A stretch of DNA of 64,000 nucleotides from Phragmites australis (Eukaryota; Streptophyta; Magnoliopsida; Poales; Poaceae), in contig NC_084927.1 of assembly GCF_958298935.1 (NCBI RefSeq), forward strand, positions 27,540,001 through 27,604,000, written 5' to 3'. Positions within the stretch are counted from its first letter, which is position 1. Each line of letters starts with the position of its first letter. Of the stretch, positions 1 through 12,476 are shown one piece after another. The position numbers and the translations under genes were made by a program. The notes beneath the pieces are model-generated. The model was not told the DNA's origin. It saw only the letters and a program-made list of their open reading frames with translations, and ran no database searches.

Positions 1-2403
1 TCGCTGCCGATGCCTCCATCTCCACGAAGGAGGTCATGGTGGGTGTAGACTCGTCCCAGGTCATCCGAATCGGTGCTGGCCTGGGCGACAAATAGGAAAA
101 TGCGCTCGTCGCATTCCTTCGGGCTAACGCTGACGTGTTTGCATGGCAGCCATCAGATATGCCCAGGATCCCTAGGGAGGTGATCGAGCACCACCTTGCT
201 GTGCGCCCAGACGCACGGCCGGTGAGGCAGAAGAGTCAGCAAGTCAGCAAGCTCCTCGATGCCAGCTTTATCTAAGAGGTCCTCCACCCAGAGTGGCTAG
301 CGAATCCCGTCGTCGTCCCAAAGGCCAACGGCAAGCTACGGATGTGCGTCGACTACACCCACCTTAACAAGGCTTGCCCAAAATACCATTTTCCTTTACC
401 CCGCATAGACCAGATAGTCGATTCCACCGCGGGGTGCGGTCTTTTGTGTTTCCTAGATGCAAATTTGGGTTATCACAAAATCCGAATGGCCAAACAGGAT
501 GAAGAAAAAATATCTTTTATTTCCCTGGTGGGGATCTATTGCTATGTGTCAATGCCTTTTGGTTTGCGCAACGCTGGATCTTCATTCCAGCGGGCCGTGT
601 GCATTACCCTTAATACGCAGGTTGGTCGCAACGTTGAAGCTTACGTCGACGACCTAATGGTCAAGTCCCAAGATCAGGCCACCCTGCTGGAAGATTTGGC
701 CGAGACCTTCAATAGTCTTCGTACCACCCGCCTAAAGCTCAACCCCGAGAGGTGCATTTTCAGGGTACCCGCGGGCAAGCTCCTTGGTTTCCTGATTTTC
801 AGCCGTGGAATCGAGGCCAACCCCGAGAAGATCCCGGCCATCGAGCAGATGCGTCCCCCGGCTCGACTCAAAGAGGTCCAGCGCCTCGCTGGGTGCATGG
901 CGACCAGGGAGTCGAGCCCGAGACCTCGGTCGGCCCCAACCACTACGCCGAGCTCGGGGGCTATGACAAGTCCTCGGGCGAGGCCATAGTTCGGGCCCGC
1001 CGAGTACAGTGACCGGTGTACTTCGTTAGTGAAGTCCTTCGAGACGCCAAGACAAGATAACCCCAAGCCTAGAAGATGCTTTATGCAGTGCTCATCGCTT
1101 CCAGGAAGCTGCGCCACTACTTCCAGACGCACAAAGTCTCGATGGTAACCACATACCCACTGGGGCCGATCATGCGGAACCAAGAAGGCAATAGACACAT
1201 CGTCAAGTGGGTGGTCGAGCTCGCAGAACTCGCAGGCAATTAAAAGCCAGGCTTTGTCTGACTTCGTGGCAGAGTGGATGCCGGTCCCCGAGATCGACAA
1301 TGAAGAGTTGTCTGCATACCCCGGGCAAGATGGGCCCAGGCACTGGATCATGCACTTTGACGACTCTCTCATGCTGAAAGGCGCGGGGGCTAGAGTGGTG
1401 CTCACCTCCCCAACGGGTGAAGTACTCCACTATGTTGTGCAGCTGCATTTCCGAGCGACCAACAATATGGTAGAATACGAGGGCCTCATCTTTGGCCTCC
1501 GGGCAGCAGCGGGCCTCTGGATCCAGCGACTGCTTGTCAAGGGAGACTCCCAGCTGGTGGTCAATCAAGTATCCAATGCGCAGACCCACAGATGGCAGTG
1601 TACGTGGCGGAAGTCAGGAGGCAGGAGCGGAACTTCGACGGCCTGGAGCTGTGGCACATACCTCACCGCGACAACGCTCTAGCCGATGACCTCTCCCGCC
1701 TGGCCTCCGCTTGGGCGCCCGTCCCAGCCGGAGCCTTTGAAGAAAGGCTCACACGGCCATCCGTCCTGCCTGCCGACCAGGATGAAAGGGAACCCCTGAG
1801 CCTAGTTGGGGGAACCCAGGTAGCACCCTCAGTGGAGGTCCCGTCAGGGTGTTGCCGCCCGGTGAATGCGCTGCACTCACCGGTATTTCTCAAGAGGTCT
1901 CGTGGGTCGACGAGATCTGAGGGTACTTGAAAGAAAACATCCTTCCCTGGGACGATGCCTCTGAGGAGAGGATTGCACGGCAGTCCAAACGCTATGCCAT
2001 AGTAGATGGGGATCTCTACCGGCGTGGCACGGACGGTGTCCTCCTGAAATGCATCACCTGGGCAGAAGGCAGTGAGCTCCTCACTGAGATCCACGAGGGT
2101 GAGTGCGGTGACCATGCATCATGCCGCACGCTGGTCGGTAAGGCCTTTCGGCAAGGTTTCTACTGGCCTACAGCCCTCCAGGATGCTTCCGAGTTGGTTC
2201 GGCGCTGCAATGTGTGCCAGTTCCACGCAAAGCAAATTCACCAGCTAGCTCAGGCTCTTCACACCATCCCCCTATCTTGGCCCTTCGCGGTCTGGGGGCT
2301 GGACATCTTGGGTCCATTCCCCCGAGCAATCGGGGGCTATGAGTACCTCTACGTCGCCATCGACAAGTTCACCAATTGGCCGGAGGCGGCCCCAGTCGCC
2401 AAG
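1..2403 (+). pseudogene. Element A pol, first part: protease-RT linker, RT, RNase H, start of integrase
   Basis: The RT domain (about 342-890) reads through CVDYTHLNKA, the MPFGLRNAGSSFQ block and the catalytic YVDD (YVDDLMVKS near 650). An RNase H domain follows at about 1250-1690, with MHFDDSL, NNMVEYEGL and KGDSQLVVNQV. The integrase zinc-binding HHCC stretch is at about 2090-2225 (RRCNVC), and the first catalytic Asp of the core (GLDILGPFP) is at about 2302. Damage includes TAG at 93-95, a shift near 890 where about 390 bp present in element B are missing, TGA at 1010-1012 and frameshifts near 1590 and 1900. It breaks off at 2403 at the solo LTR and resumes at 5472. It cannot make a working polyprotein. 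Confidence 0.9.
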
Positions 2404-5400
2404 TGTCACACCCGGTTTTAACGGCCAAAACCAAGTGCGGCTTATGTGTGCCCAGGAAGTTTAACACACATAAGGACGTCATAGGTGAAGTAACAAAAGC
2501 AATACTTTATTTATTTAAATGTTCACCTCTTACAATAAAAGACTTTACCTAAGCAAAACTCAAAATTTAACCTAAACGACATCATCTAAACGACGGCAGC
2601 GGAATGAAAGCATTGGCGACCAAGACTCCACAGGCACCGACTGGAAGATACGCTCCTTAGAACACCAGGTCATCGTCTTGGAAATCCTCAAAGTCTTCCA
2701 CTGAGCAGCATATGTTTTTGGTAGGAGAAAGCAAGGGTGAGCACATAATGTACTCAGCAAGTGTGGGAAAATAATGACATGCATGCTTATATAAAGAGTA
2801 GGCTGACACAAGGTATTGTTTGCGTAAATGCGAGTAATGAAAACACATTTGGACTCAAAAGCATTAGACATATATTAAATGAATGTAGCCCAACAATCCA
2901 TCATCTAGTATACAAGGCTCCCTACCCTGCATACCACAACTGTCTTGTGCTCCCCGCACTAAGACCAAGACCACAACATCTAATACTCCCTGTACCAGCA
3001 AACCACCACCTAATCATGTGAGGATCCAAGTCTTTCATATCCGTGATCACGGCTGTTATAACAGTTTTACACTCTACAGAGGTTGTCCAACTTTACCCAC
3101 GAGTCAGTGAATTCCATGTTGCCGTGTTTGCAAGACACTTAACACACGCCAGTGGTGTGTCGCCAAGAATCATTGTATGACACTTTCCACTAACCAGAGA
3201 CTAATCCAGTGCATGTCTGCCCACTAGGTTTCACCGCCAGGCTTTACGCAAGCAACAACTCCTACCCAGAAGCCCCCTTTTGTGCTGACCCAACGCACAC
3301 TGGACAGACTCTAATCAGTATGTCACACTTTACCCATATCAGCCTCGTGGTTGGTACGTTACTTCTTGGGTTGTCGCTCCACGAACCGGTCCTTACTTAG
3401 GTTACTTGAGCAAACACTAAACCAACATCATGACCATGACAACCATCACCAACATCCCTATGCTCAAGACCTAAGGTTCCATGTTGCTAAAATATTATCA
3501 TATTAACCATCATTATTGCATATGTTGATTAGTCAAAATTATGACACTTCCCAATATCCCAAAAGCAAGGCTAAGCAATCTACCCATAAAAGATTCCTAA
3601 CCATAACCCAACTAGGTTCCAAGGGATGATAAGGGAATATCTAGGGAAAACCTTAACATAGGTGACTACCCATCATATTGACAGACATTGCATGCAGTTT
3701 TGTAAAACAAAACATTTAAAAACATAGGTTCAATATGATCAAGGACACTTGCCTTCTCCTTGCTGCTGCTCAGTGTATTCTTGCTCCTGGTCTTGATGTT
3801 CTTCAAATTGATCCGGGACGTTATCGGCTAATCACACAATTACCAGCAAACAAGCAAACAAGATACACTAAGAACAGAGCATAAAGCAAAATAACAACGG
3901 GATAGAAACTTGCTAAAAAGAAAGAGCACTGAAAAACGAATCCATCGACGCAAGAATCGCTTAAATCGGAGTTACGATGGAAAAGTTAGGGCTAAAACAA
4001 GTCTGGGGTTAAATCTGGAAAAAGAAAAGGACTTAAATTGTATTATCAGAAAGTCTAGGGACCTTTTTGTAACAAATAGAAGGACCAAATTATAAATATG
4101 AAAAAGTATAGGGACCTAACTGTAAAAAGACAGGGCTCTTTTTGTTATTTCAGAAAAGTTCAGGGGTTAAATTGCAAAATTACCAATTAAAGGATTTATC
4201 AGGAATTATTTTTAGATTGAAAAACCTCTTTTATGACGTGGCTGCTGGCTGGTTGGACACATAGGCAAGAAGGCTGAGATGGCAGCTGAGGTGGCAGGGT
4301 GACGTGGCAAAACAGCTGACTGGGTTTAAGTGTAAACACGTGGCGCTATGCTATTGGTTGCTGAAGGGGTACGTTCGGATCTAATCTTGGCCGCACAAAA
4401 CAGATCTGATGACTCAGATGAGATCAGGTGGCCGGAGGGGAAGAACAGGGCGGCGCCGAGGGGTTCACGGCGGCACACGGCCGGATATCTCGCCGGAATC
4501 AGCTAGGGCTCGCCGGTGGCGACGACGAGCGGCGCAAAAGGTTCAGGGAAGCGCGGGGAATCCTTTTTGAGGCTTACCTCGGGCTTGGGGGCACAGAAAG
4601 GCGATCGACGACGGAAGGGGCGGCGGCTGCCTCGGGAACTCGTCAGAGAGGGTGCTCCGGCGGCGCAGGGGTCAAGGCGACGGCGGGGGAAGCTTCAGCA
4701 GGGGCAGGTGCGTGCAATGGTGGGCTCGGGCTGCGTGGTTTGGCTCTGAAACGGTGTGGCGGCGAGGGCGGACGAAACGGCGGCGATGGCGGCTCGGCGA
4801 GCTTCAAATTCGACGACTAGGGCTCGGGTCTCGGCGATTTGCAGATGAGATGAGTTCGGGGAGGGGGCGGGCATATATATAGGTGGCTCAGAGGTCACGG
4901 GGCAGCGCAGGACTCTAAGGCGGCGTCGGTTTCTCGCTCAGATTCGGCGGCGCGGCGGAGTCTTTCTCGGAGACGATAGATCTGACCGGCGGGTCCCACC
5001 TCGCGGTGGCACAGGTGAAGACGGAGTCTGCACAGGCGTCTTCGGCTGGCGCGCAGGTGCACGGCGCGGGTGGGCTCGGGCGCGTGACGCTGGGCCGGAG
5101 CAGGGGCGCGGCCCAGGCGGGAAGGAAGGCCGGGCAGCTGGGCCGGGGCTGAGGTGTTGGGCCGAAAATGCAAGAGATAGCCCGAGAGAGGTTTTAACTT
5201 TTTTTTCTTTTCTTAAGAATTCAAATCCAAATTCAAATTCAAAAATCCAGGCAAAATATCTTCAAATAAATTCATCAAAAATTCAAATAAAATACTATTT
5301 GCCTAATTCAGCATGAATGCAAAATATTCACTTATATCCTATGTCATTTTCTTTTTCTTTCCTATAAAATAGGGTTTTCTCTCTTTTAAAATAAAATAAT

Positions 5401-5466
5401 TAAATTCATTTGAACTTTAATAACTATTAAGAAAAATTTGGAAGTAGAAAAAATTAGGGTATTACA
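2404..5466 (-). mobile_element. Solo LTR, Tekay-like chromovirus type
   Basis: A 3063-bp insertion sits in the integrase of element A. It begins TGTCACACCC and ends GGGTATTACA (TG...CA), and is flanked by a perfect 5-bp target duplication CCAAG (2399-2403 and 5467-5471). Removing it restores the integrase reading across the join. There is no internal coding region, so it is a single LTR left by recombination between two LTRs. The terminal sequence and great length resemble Tekay/Del chromovirus LTRs. Orientation is tentatively minus: TATATATA at about 4871-4880 would then be the promoter, and AATAAA-like signals lie near the 2404 end. The GC-rich open frames at 4428-4900 show no protein motif and are probably not coding. 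Confidence 0.85.
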
Positions 5467-6205
5467 CCAAGGTTACCAAGAACACGGCAATCCAATTCAT
5501 CCGCGGTATCACCAGTCGATTCGGCGTCGCAAATAGGATCATCACCGATAATGGCACCTAATTCACAAGTGCCCTGTTCGGGGAATACTGTGAGGACCTC
5601 GGGATCAAGCTTTGCTTCGCCTCTGTCGCTCATCCTTAGAGTAATGGGCAAGCCGAGCGTGCAAATGCCGAGATAGTGAAGGGGCTCAAAACTCGGACCT
5701 ACGACGTGCTGGAAAAGCATGTGAAAGGGTGGATCAACGAACTGCCTACTGTGTTATGGGCCAACCGGACCACGCCAAGCCGAGCCGCCAGGGAGACACC
5801 ATTCTTCCTCGTCTACGGCGCCGAGGCGATCCTCCCCTCCGAGCTCACGCTCAGCTCCCCTCGGGTGAATGCCTACTCAAACGGTGAACAGGAGCAACGA
5901 AGATGCGAAGATGTCAATCACTTGGAGGAGCATCGGTGACGAGCCGCTGTCCGAGCTGCCAGATATCAGCAGAGACTACGGCGCTACCATCTGCTCCATG
6001 TCCGGGTCCGGTCACTCGATGTTGGGGATCTAGTTCTCCGACGCGCCCAAACGCACAAAGAAAAGAATAAACTCTCCCCCATATGGGAGGCCCCTTCATC
6101 GTGATCGGTGTCCCGCGACAAGGCTCGTTTCGGCTGGCCACAGAGGACGGGCAGCCTCTCCCAAACGCGTGGAACATCGAGCATCTGCGTAAATTTTATC
6201 CCTAG
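5467..6205 (+). pseudogene. Element A integrase, second part of core and C-terminal end
   Basis: This continues the integrase interrupted at 2403. The second catalytic Asp (ITDNGT) is at 5547-5549. The catalytic Glu (GQAERANAE) is at 5655-5657, 35 residues further on, which gives the DD35E spacing of Ty3/gypsy integrases. After the core comes PFFLVYGAEA, then a C-terminal stretch ending RKFYP with TAG at 6203-6205. Two stops interrupt it, one just after DNGT and one just before SNGQAE, and there is a TGA near 5938. The integrase is inactive. The first five bases are the target-duplication copy. Confidence 0.9.
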
Positions 6206-7838
6206 GTAAGCCTATTTGTGCTCAGGCCAACCAGGACAGGGGCCTTCCTCCTGCCCAAATTGGCCAGGGACTGCCACCAACCATGTAAGTTAGCACTTCT
6301 GTACAAATCATCAATATACTTTCCAAGTTTTTCCTCTGGAATTTATATGTTTAATCTGCTTGGTGAGATGCTCGATTTGTGCGAGAAAAACACGCTCTCT
6401 CATTTTTCCCGCTGATATAAACGGATCCCGGTCGGTATGTGCGCAGGCAATGACTGATGACTTAAGTCTGTTGTGGTAGGCTGTGGTGCCCGGCCGCATG
6501 GTAGTACCCCGAGCACTACCGAGCCTCTGGGGTTCTCGGGTAATCCTACCGCTCGAACATGAGTGGTCGGGACCGCCTAGACCCCGGGGGCGGGCTGTCA
6601 GTGCTCGGCCTGGTCAGTCCTACCCCGGGCACCACCGAACCATTGGACCTCTTGGTCATGCCTCTGTCTGTACACTTCACCGGTCCAGGCATTCAAGAGG
6701 TCTCGGGTCAAAAATGAGAGCAGCCTATAATGAGTACCCCACTAACAGAGTGCACCAAGCAAAGAATCTTTGCCTATTTTTCAAGCTCACAGATAAATGA
6801 TCGAGAACCAAGCAGTCTGACCACAAGGGCCTCAATGCCTAGGGCGCTGCTCGGGCCTATAGGGTCCTCGGGTAATCCTACCGCTCGGACATGAGTGGTC
6901 GGGACCGCCTAGCCCCTGGTTTTGTCACCAGGTTTCCAGTGCTCGGGTGCTAAAAGGATGTCCTAGGGGCTTAGGTGCTTTGCACGAGGGAACCCATGTT
7001 CCTGGACACCCCGAGCTCAGGGCATCTACCCCTTCCTGGCCTGATTGCCTGGAAGGCTGACACCTGCTCGGTGAGTTAAAGTCATATGAAGTTCCTTTCA
7101 TACATACGCAATAAACTATTATTCCCGAGTTATCCTCGGGACCCTCGTATGCTAATCTGTTCGGCGAGATAGTCCCCTCGCTCGCAGAACCCCGCCCTTG
7201 TGTTCGCTTTTTCGGAACGACAAAAACAAATAGTAGTCAGTGTACCGTACATGCGGCAATAGCTAACCTAGGTCCTTTATGGTGGCCGTGGTGCCCGGCC
7301 AGCTTGGCAGTACCCCGAGCACTACCGAGCCTCTGGGGTTCTCGGGTAATCCTACCGCTCGAACATGAGTGGTCGGGACCACCTAGACCCCAAGGGCGGG
7401 CTGCCGGTGCTTGGCCTGGTCAGTCCTATCTCGGACACCACCAAACTGCGGGGACTCGTGGTTGCATTTTCGCCCGCACGTGTCTGTGGTCTATTTGTTT
7501 GAGAGGTCGCAGGGCAAAAAGCGTTCGCTGGTCCTGGCGTGTACCGTGCCATGTGGATTTGTCTCCCAAGCAATGAAGTTCATTTCTATGCCTCTTGACT
7601 CTACAGCCACGAGCTCGCGAGGGCTCGGGGGCTGGATGCTCGGGGCGACCTAACTTCTCGAGGGAAGACTGGTGGGCTCGGCCCAGCCAGTACCTCTCAG
7701 GACATCAAGGAAAAGCAAACAACATAAAGAACAAGTACAGAGTGGAGTTTGATCCCAAGAGTGGCTTCTATTATATTAAAAGGAACCGTTCAGAAGGGGA
7801 TCACTCCCATATTTACAACATTCTAGAAAACAAAAACC
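6206..7838. repeat. Element A spacer between pol and antisense ORF, with direct repeats
   Basis: No coding frame with recognisable motifs is present. The spacer carries dispersed direct repeats: a block of about 155 bp at 6484-6640 recurs at 7292-7444, with a partial third copy near 6850-6915. All share CTCGGGTAATCCTACCGCTC and GAGTGGTCGGGACC. Such repeat-rich spacers are usual between pol and the 3' LTR in Tat elements. A regulatory role is not shown by the sequence. Confidence 0.7.
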
Positions 7839-10760
7839 CTAACTGTCGCTGCTCGGGCTCGGCTCCCACACAAAACATTCCGCCACCTCGGTGGTGACGT
7901 CACAGACGGCTTCCCAGGCGGCAGCTTTCTCTGCCTCAACCACACCCCGCCAAACTGGCTCCAGTGGGAAGGCGTGGTCTTGGCTGCGGTAGCAGGCGAG
8001 AACATGCTCAGCCACACCTTGGGCTAGTACACGTCCCTCCCGGGTCACCAGCTCCTGGACAGCGGCAGGAAGGGCCTCGAGGCGCCGGCCGATCTCTCCG
8101 AACCCGAGGGCGATGTGGCCTATCATCTCCGTTTCCAGCGACTGGTCACCCTCAAACACACGCCCAAGCCCGGCTGCCTCCACGGTATCCCGCGCCTGCC
8201 GAAGGATATCCCGCATCATCAGCTTCACGTCGGCGGCACTGATAGGGATGCCCCTCGCGGTCGGGATCTCCCAGCGTTGGGAGGTCGCCTAGGTCTGGGA
8301 TCGCTCCAGCTGCTCGGCCCGGGCCTTGACGGCCTGCTCTCGGACAGCCAGGTCGGCCTCCCGATTGGTGACCAGCTCCTCCCGGGTGGTGAGTGCTGAC
8401 GATGCCAAATCGGCATCCGCCTCGCGCCGCGCGATCTGCTCCTCCCGGGCGTCAAGCGGTAACGACGTTATGTCAGCGTCTGTCTCACGCAGCGTGACCT
8501 GCTCCTCCCGATGGAGGAGGTCGGCGCGGCCGCGCTCAAGCTCGTCGTTCTGGCGGTAGAGGTCCACCTAGGCAGACCGCACGACCTCCTCCCTCTTGCT
8601 GGCCGCCTCCCCCTGTGAAGCAACCTGCCTCTCGCGAGCGAGCAGCTCTGCGGCGCGCCTCCTCGACGCTTGGTCGCGCTCCACTGCGAGCCGCTCTAAG
8701 CGGTTGGCTTTCTCCTGCGCGGCAACAGCCTCGTCGCGGGCCTCCTCCAGTGCCTCTCGCTCCACGGCCACCTCCCACATGGACTTCTCATAGGCCGCGC
8801 GAGCCGAGGCCACGCGGGTCTCCAGCAGCTTTTGGGCCTCCTCCAGCCGGCCTCTCTCATCGACTAGGGTGGTGCGCTCTTTTTCGAGCTCGGCCCGCTC
8901 TGCTGCAACGGCTGCTTCGAGCCGCCCGATGACCTCCCGGGCGTTTCCCAGCACTTCAGGGAGGGGTTCCGGGGCCTGGCCAGATGATGGTCGGGTGGTG
9001 GGTCCCCTGTGATCCCTCTCTGTAGAGGTGCTCGGGGACCCCGACGGCGGCTGCGCTGGCGCCACCCTTGTCGTGACCACCTCCCCTGCAGCCATTTGCA
9101 ACTTCCACGGAGGGCTCAGGGCAGGGCTGACCGGGACTTTCGGCTCAGGACCGGCCGGGTCTCTTGGCTCAGAACTGGTCGGGGCCCTCAACTCGAGGCC
9201 GTCGGTGCGCTCGGCTCAGGGACAGGGGCTGGCCTCGGCCGCTCCCGGGGCTTCCGACCTCCTGCAGAGTCCTTGGGCGACCTGAAACGAAAGCAGGTTA
9301 ACAACTAGCCAAAAACCGCGCAAAATGTGCTCGAGACAGAAAGGGGGCTTACGTGGTTTTGGGCCCACGGTACCGCCATCGGGACTGCAGGATCCAGAAC
9401 TCTGGGCCCTGCGGCTTCGGCTCAGGCCCGGGCTCTGGCCTCCTCCTTTTCGGGGGAGGGCTCTGGCCCTCGGGTCGTCATGGGCCGGTCCCAGCGGCCG
9501 CCCCGGAGCCTGCTTTCGAAGGCTGGCTGGTCCGATCGACAGCCGTCGCACCGCCAGCCGAACTCTGGCCCCCTGGTTGCCTCGGCTGCTCGTCGGCCAT
9601 TGTCGCGGAGGTGACGGCGACGAGGATGAAGACGGTTGAGGGATGTATGCCCAGGGATACTTCCCCTTGTCGCCTCGGGTCGGTGGCCTACTGTCATCAG
9701 CGGTGGTGCCCCGCCCTCCATTGTTGTCTGCCCCGGGAATGTGCAGAGTCTCGGGGTCCCGGTGCCCCGGAAGGTCATCCAGCCACTGGGCGTAGAAGGC
9801 CGGCATTGACTCCTGCAGAGCCGCCCGGCCCGGGGATGCGCAAAGCGCCAGCTCCTCGCGTGGTAGGACTGCCTGGGCAAGGTCGTCGACGCTGGTCACC
9901 ACCTTCAGCAGTGTCACCAGGGCCCCCTCGTCGAGGTCCCCCTCCTCGCCTATGCAGGTCCTTGTCAAGTCGCCAGGCCTGGTGTACATCCAGGCGAAGC
10001 AGGCGCGTTCCTGCAGAGGGGCCAGACGGTGGCGCAGGTAATCGGTGACTACCATGAGCGAGGTAAGCCCCGCTCGGCGTAGGTCTTCAATATGATTTAG
10101 CACCGGGCGCAGGCGCGCATCCTCCGCAGGGGCCGCTTCCCAGATCGGCTTGTGGGGCTCCACCGGCGTTTGGGGCAGCGAGAGACGGTCATGAGGACTG
10201 ATGTCGACGTAAACCCAGTCTCGGTGCTAGTCGTCCCACTTGCCGCGCAACACCTGTGGGATGTAGACATCGTCGAGTCCCACCCACAGGCGGAAGTTGC
10301 AGCAGCCGACAACCTCTACCTCGTCATATCCTTTCTTCTTTCCGGCCACTCGAAGGATGAAGAAGTGCCGGAAGAGCGTAACTGACGGCAGCACCCCCAC
10401 GAACATCTCGTAGAAGCGAGCGAAGGTCACCAGGATGACCACTGAGTACGGACTCAGGGGGGCCAGCTGAACGCTGAAGGTATCCAGCACTTGCAGAAGA
10501 AATGTCGAGAACAACGGCACCAGGCCGGCGGCGATGAAGGATACGAAGATCATGATCCGCCCGGTCCTACGTGTGGAGGGAGGAAAGTTGGCCGGCGTCA
10601 CCACCGATGCCTCCCACTGGCCAGCGGGGACCATCAGCTTTCGGACCTTCTCTGCCCCCTCCTCGTTCATGAGGCGGGACCACGGCAGGACGCTGTTGGC
10701 ACTCGACGCGTCCCGGCGGTCGCTTCCTGCCCTTGGCATCTTTTGGGGTGGGGAGTGCAC
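7839..10760 (-). pseudogene. Element A antisense ORF, plant-transposon (Transposase_28-like) protein
   Basis: Read on the minus strand, the product starts near 10760 with a conserved N-terminal domain (VTPANFPPS, FVGVLPSVTLFRHFF, YIPQVLRGKW). It continues after a stop near 10230 with VYVDISPHD, TSLMVVTDYL and YTRPGDLTRT, then a Ser/Pro-rich linker. A probable 71-bp intron (9282-9352; donor CAC|GTAAG, acceptor CAG) leads to an Ala/Glu/Arg-rich coiled coil (about 8290-9000) and a C-terminal helical domain ending at the stop 7839-7841. Element B has the same layout. The domain is annotated in grass genomes as a putative gypsy-type transposon protein of unknown function. Internal stops near 10230, 8567 and 8290 make this copy a pseudogene. 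Confidence 0.8.
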
Positions 10761-11166
10761 TGAAGGAGACTAGAAGCGAGGTGCGCCGCGGGCTAGAAAG
10801 AAAGCTCCCGGTGCGCAAGGAAGACAAAGGCAAAAGACGGCAACTGCAGGAATGGCGTGAGGGGTAACGGTTCATTGCCCCTCTCCTTTTTCTATCATGG
10901 GGAATTCAAACACCACATTCCTCGGTGCAATTTGCAAGGCACATCTCCCTCGATCCGCGCGGTTGCTAGGCGCGCCACCCTCGATCCACGCGGTTGCCAA
11001 GCGTGCCTCCCGCCTCATTATCACTCCCCTCGAGAGTCGAAAGGGCACGCGAGTTTTTGACACCTGACAACAAGCCACGTGGCACCACTGTTGTAATCGG
11101 CCTCGAAGAAATAAGGCCCCATCCACAGTCTCTGCACCATCGCCTGCCGATGGGCCCAGGGGCTAC
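10761..11166. other. Element A: region upstream of the antisense ORF and polypurine tract
   Basis: No coding sequence seen. It lies between the start of the antisense ORF and the 3' LTR and should hold that ORF's promoter. The position matching element B's TATA box has only a degenerate AT-rich stretch near 10890. A purine-rich run just before 11167 is the likely polypurine tract for plus-strand DNA synthesis. Confidence 0.55.
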
Positions 11167-12476
11167 TGTCGGTGATATGGGAACCAGAGGTCCCCGAGTC
11201 CCGAGGCCAGGACCGCAGAATGCCACGTGGCGCCTTCCCTCGAGGACCATCTCCCCGAGGACCGAGAAGAGCCAGTTTCGGGAGGGGAGCTCGGGGCCAT
11301 GAACAGTGATCACCGAGTACCAGAGTTCCCCGATGACCCGAGAAGAGCCAGTACCAGGAGGGGTGCTCGGGGCCATGAACAGTGGTCCCCGAGTACCTGT
11401 AGTTCTCCAAGGATCTGAGAAGAACCAGTTCTAGGAGAGGGCGCTCAGGGCCATGAACAGTGGTCCCCGAGTATCCGTAGTTCCTCGAGAACCCGAGAAG
11501 AGACATATCCGAGAGAGGGCGCTCGGGGCCATGAACAGTGGTCTCCGAGTACCCAGAGTTCCCCGAGGACCTGATAAATCCCTTGCCAGTGGACCCCACA
11601 AGGGCTCATCGGTGAGGTGTCAATCGATGGGAGGCCCGATGCTGTATTTAAGAGGGAGTGTGGCCTGTCACCTCTAACCACTCTCCCCACGCCTGTCGTA
11701 CTGAGTACGTCAGTCCCTGCCACCGCCTGGCAGGGGGCGTGGGGAAATTTAATGTAACGGGTCCCATCGCACGTCACCTTGCGGGGCCCATGAAGGAAAA
11801 GGCTTGGAGATATCGTCACTGGGCTCGAGACGCATTGCCTGCCCCCCTGCTGTGTCAGGTCTGTTCTGACCGGGCGGGCATGCAGGGCAGTTCGGCGGCT
11901 GCCCGGTGGGCCCTCCCCCCGCACCTGCTGAAGTTGGGCGACGGGACCGGCCGAAGGCGCATTTTCAACCCTGTAACATCAAACTGCAGCCCCATGACAG
12001 TTGCTTTCCATTTATGGCTCATGGGGACTCGTGCCCCCATTTCTGGGCACGCCGAGCCTCCCCCGACAGGATAAAAGGGGGTTGCACTCCGTAGAAGAAA
12101 AGGAGAAGAACAAGCCCTAGAGAGACTTGGAAGAGCAGAGGTCGGAGAAGCTTTCGGAGAAGTCCAAGCTTGAAGACCGGAGCTCAAGAGTTAGACAAAA
12201 AAAATCTTGTAACACAGAGATCCAGAGAAAGGCATTCTAAGAGCCTTGATAATACACCACAGAACACACAGGAGTAGGGTATTACGCCTCCGTGCGGCCC
12301 GAACCTGTCTAAAATCCCTTGAGCATTTACTCTCACTAGCCGACGATCATCCGTCCCGCCTAGATCTCATATACCCGCATTAATTCCACGTACAAGGTAG
12401 ATCCAGAATCAGCCCCCCGGTCGAATCTCAAAGGAGGTCCCCCAGGATCCCCGCTTGTGGTGTTCTTCCACCGACA
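11167..12476 (+). repeat. Element A 3' LTR
   Basis: The LTR is 1310 bp, begins TGTCGGTGATATGG and ends CCACCGACA (TG...CA). The left half (about 11185-11580) holds roughly 80-bp tandem units around CATGAACAGTGGTCCCCGAG. A TATA-like GTATTTAAGAG lies near 11643, followed by a transcribed-type region with the repeat family's usual ATAAAAGGGGGTTGC near 12070. It shares ends and unit motifs with element B's LTRs and with solo LTR F. Confidence 0.85.

Larger units (their letters stand above)
1..12476 (+). mobile_element. Element A: Ty3/gypsy Tat-type LTR retrotransposon, 5' part outside the window
   Basis: The visible order is protease-RT linker, reverse transcriptase, RNase H, integrase, a long spacer, an antisense ORF and a 3' LTR. 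An extra antisense ORF between pol and the 3' LTR is known from Tat-lineage gypsy elements of grasses. The element is dead, with in-frame stops and deletions throughout pol. It is interrupted by a solo LTR at 2404-5466. Its right end lies inside the 5' LTR of copia element C: the sequence after 12476 matches the inner part of C's 3' LTR near 17870. The expected target duplication (AGGTG on the right) cannot be checked because the left end is outside the window. It is homologous to element B at 50487-60772. Confidence 0.9.

Noticed and set aside
4428..5173. Long overlapping GC-rich open frames on both strands in the solo LTR
   Set aside because: No motif, biased composition explains the lack of stops, and the whole stretch lies between LTR ends with a target duplication.
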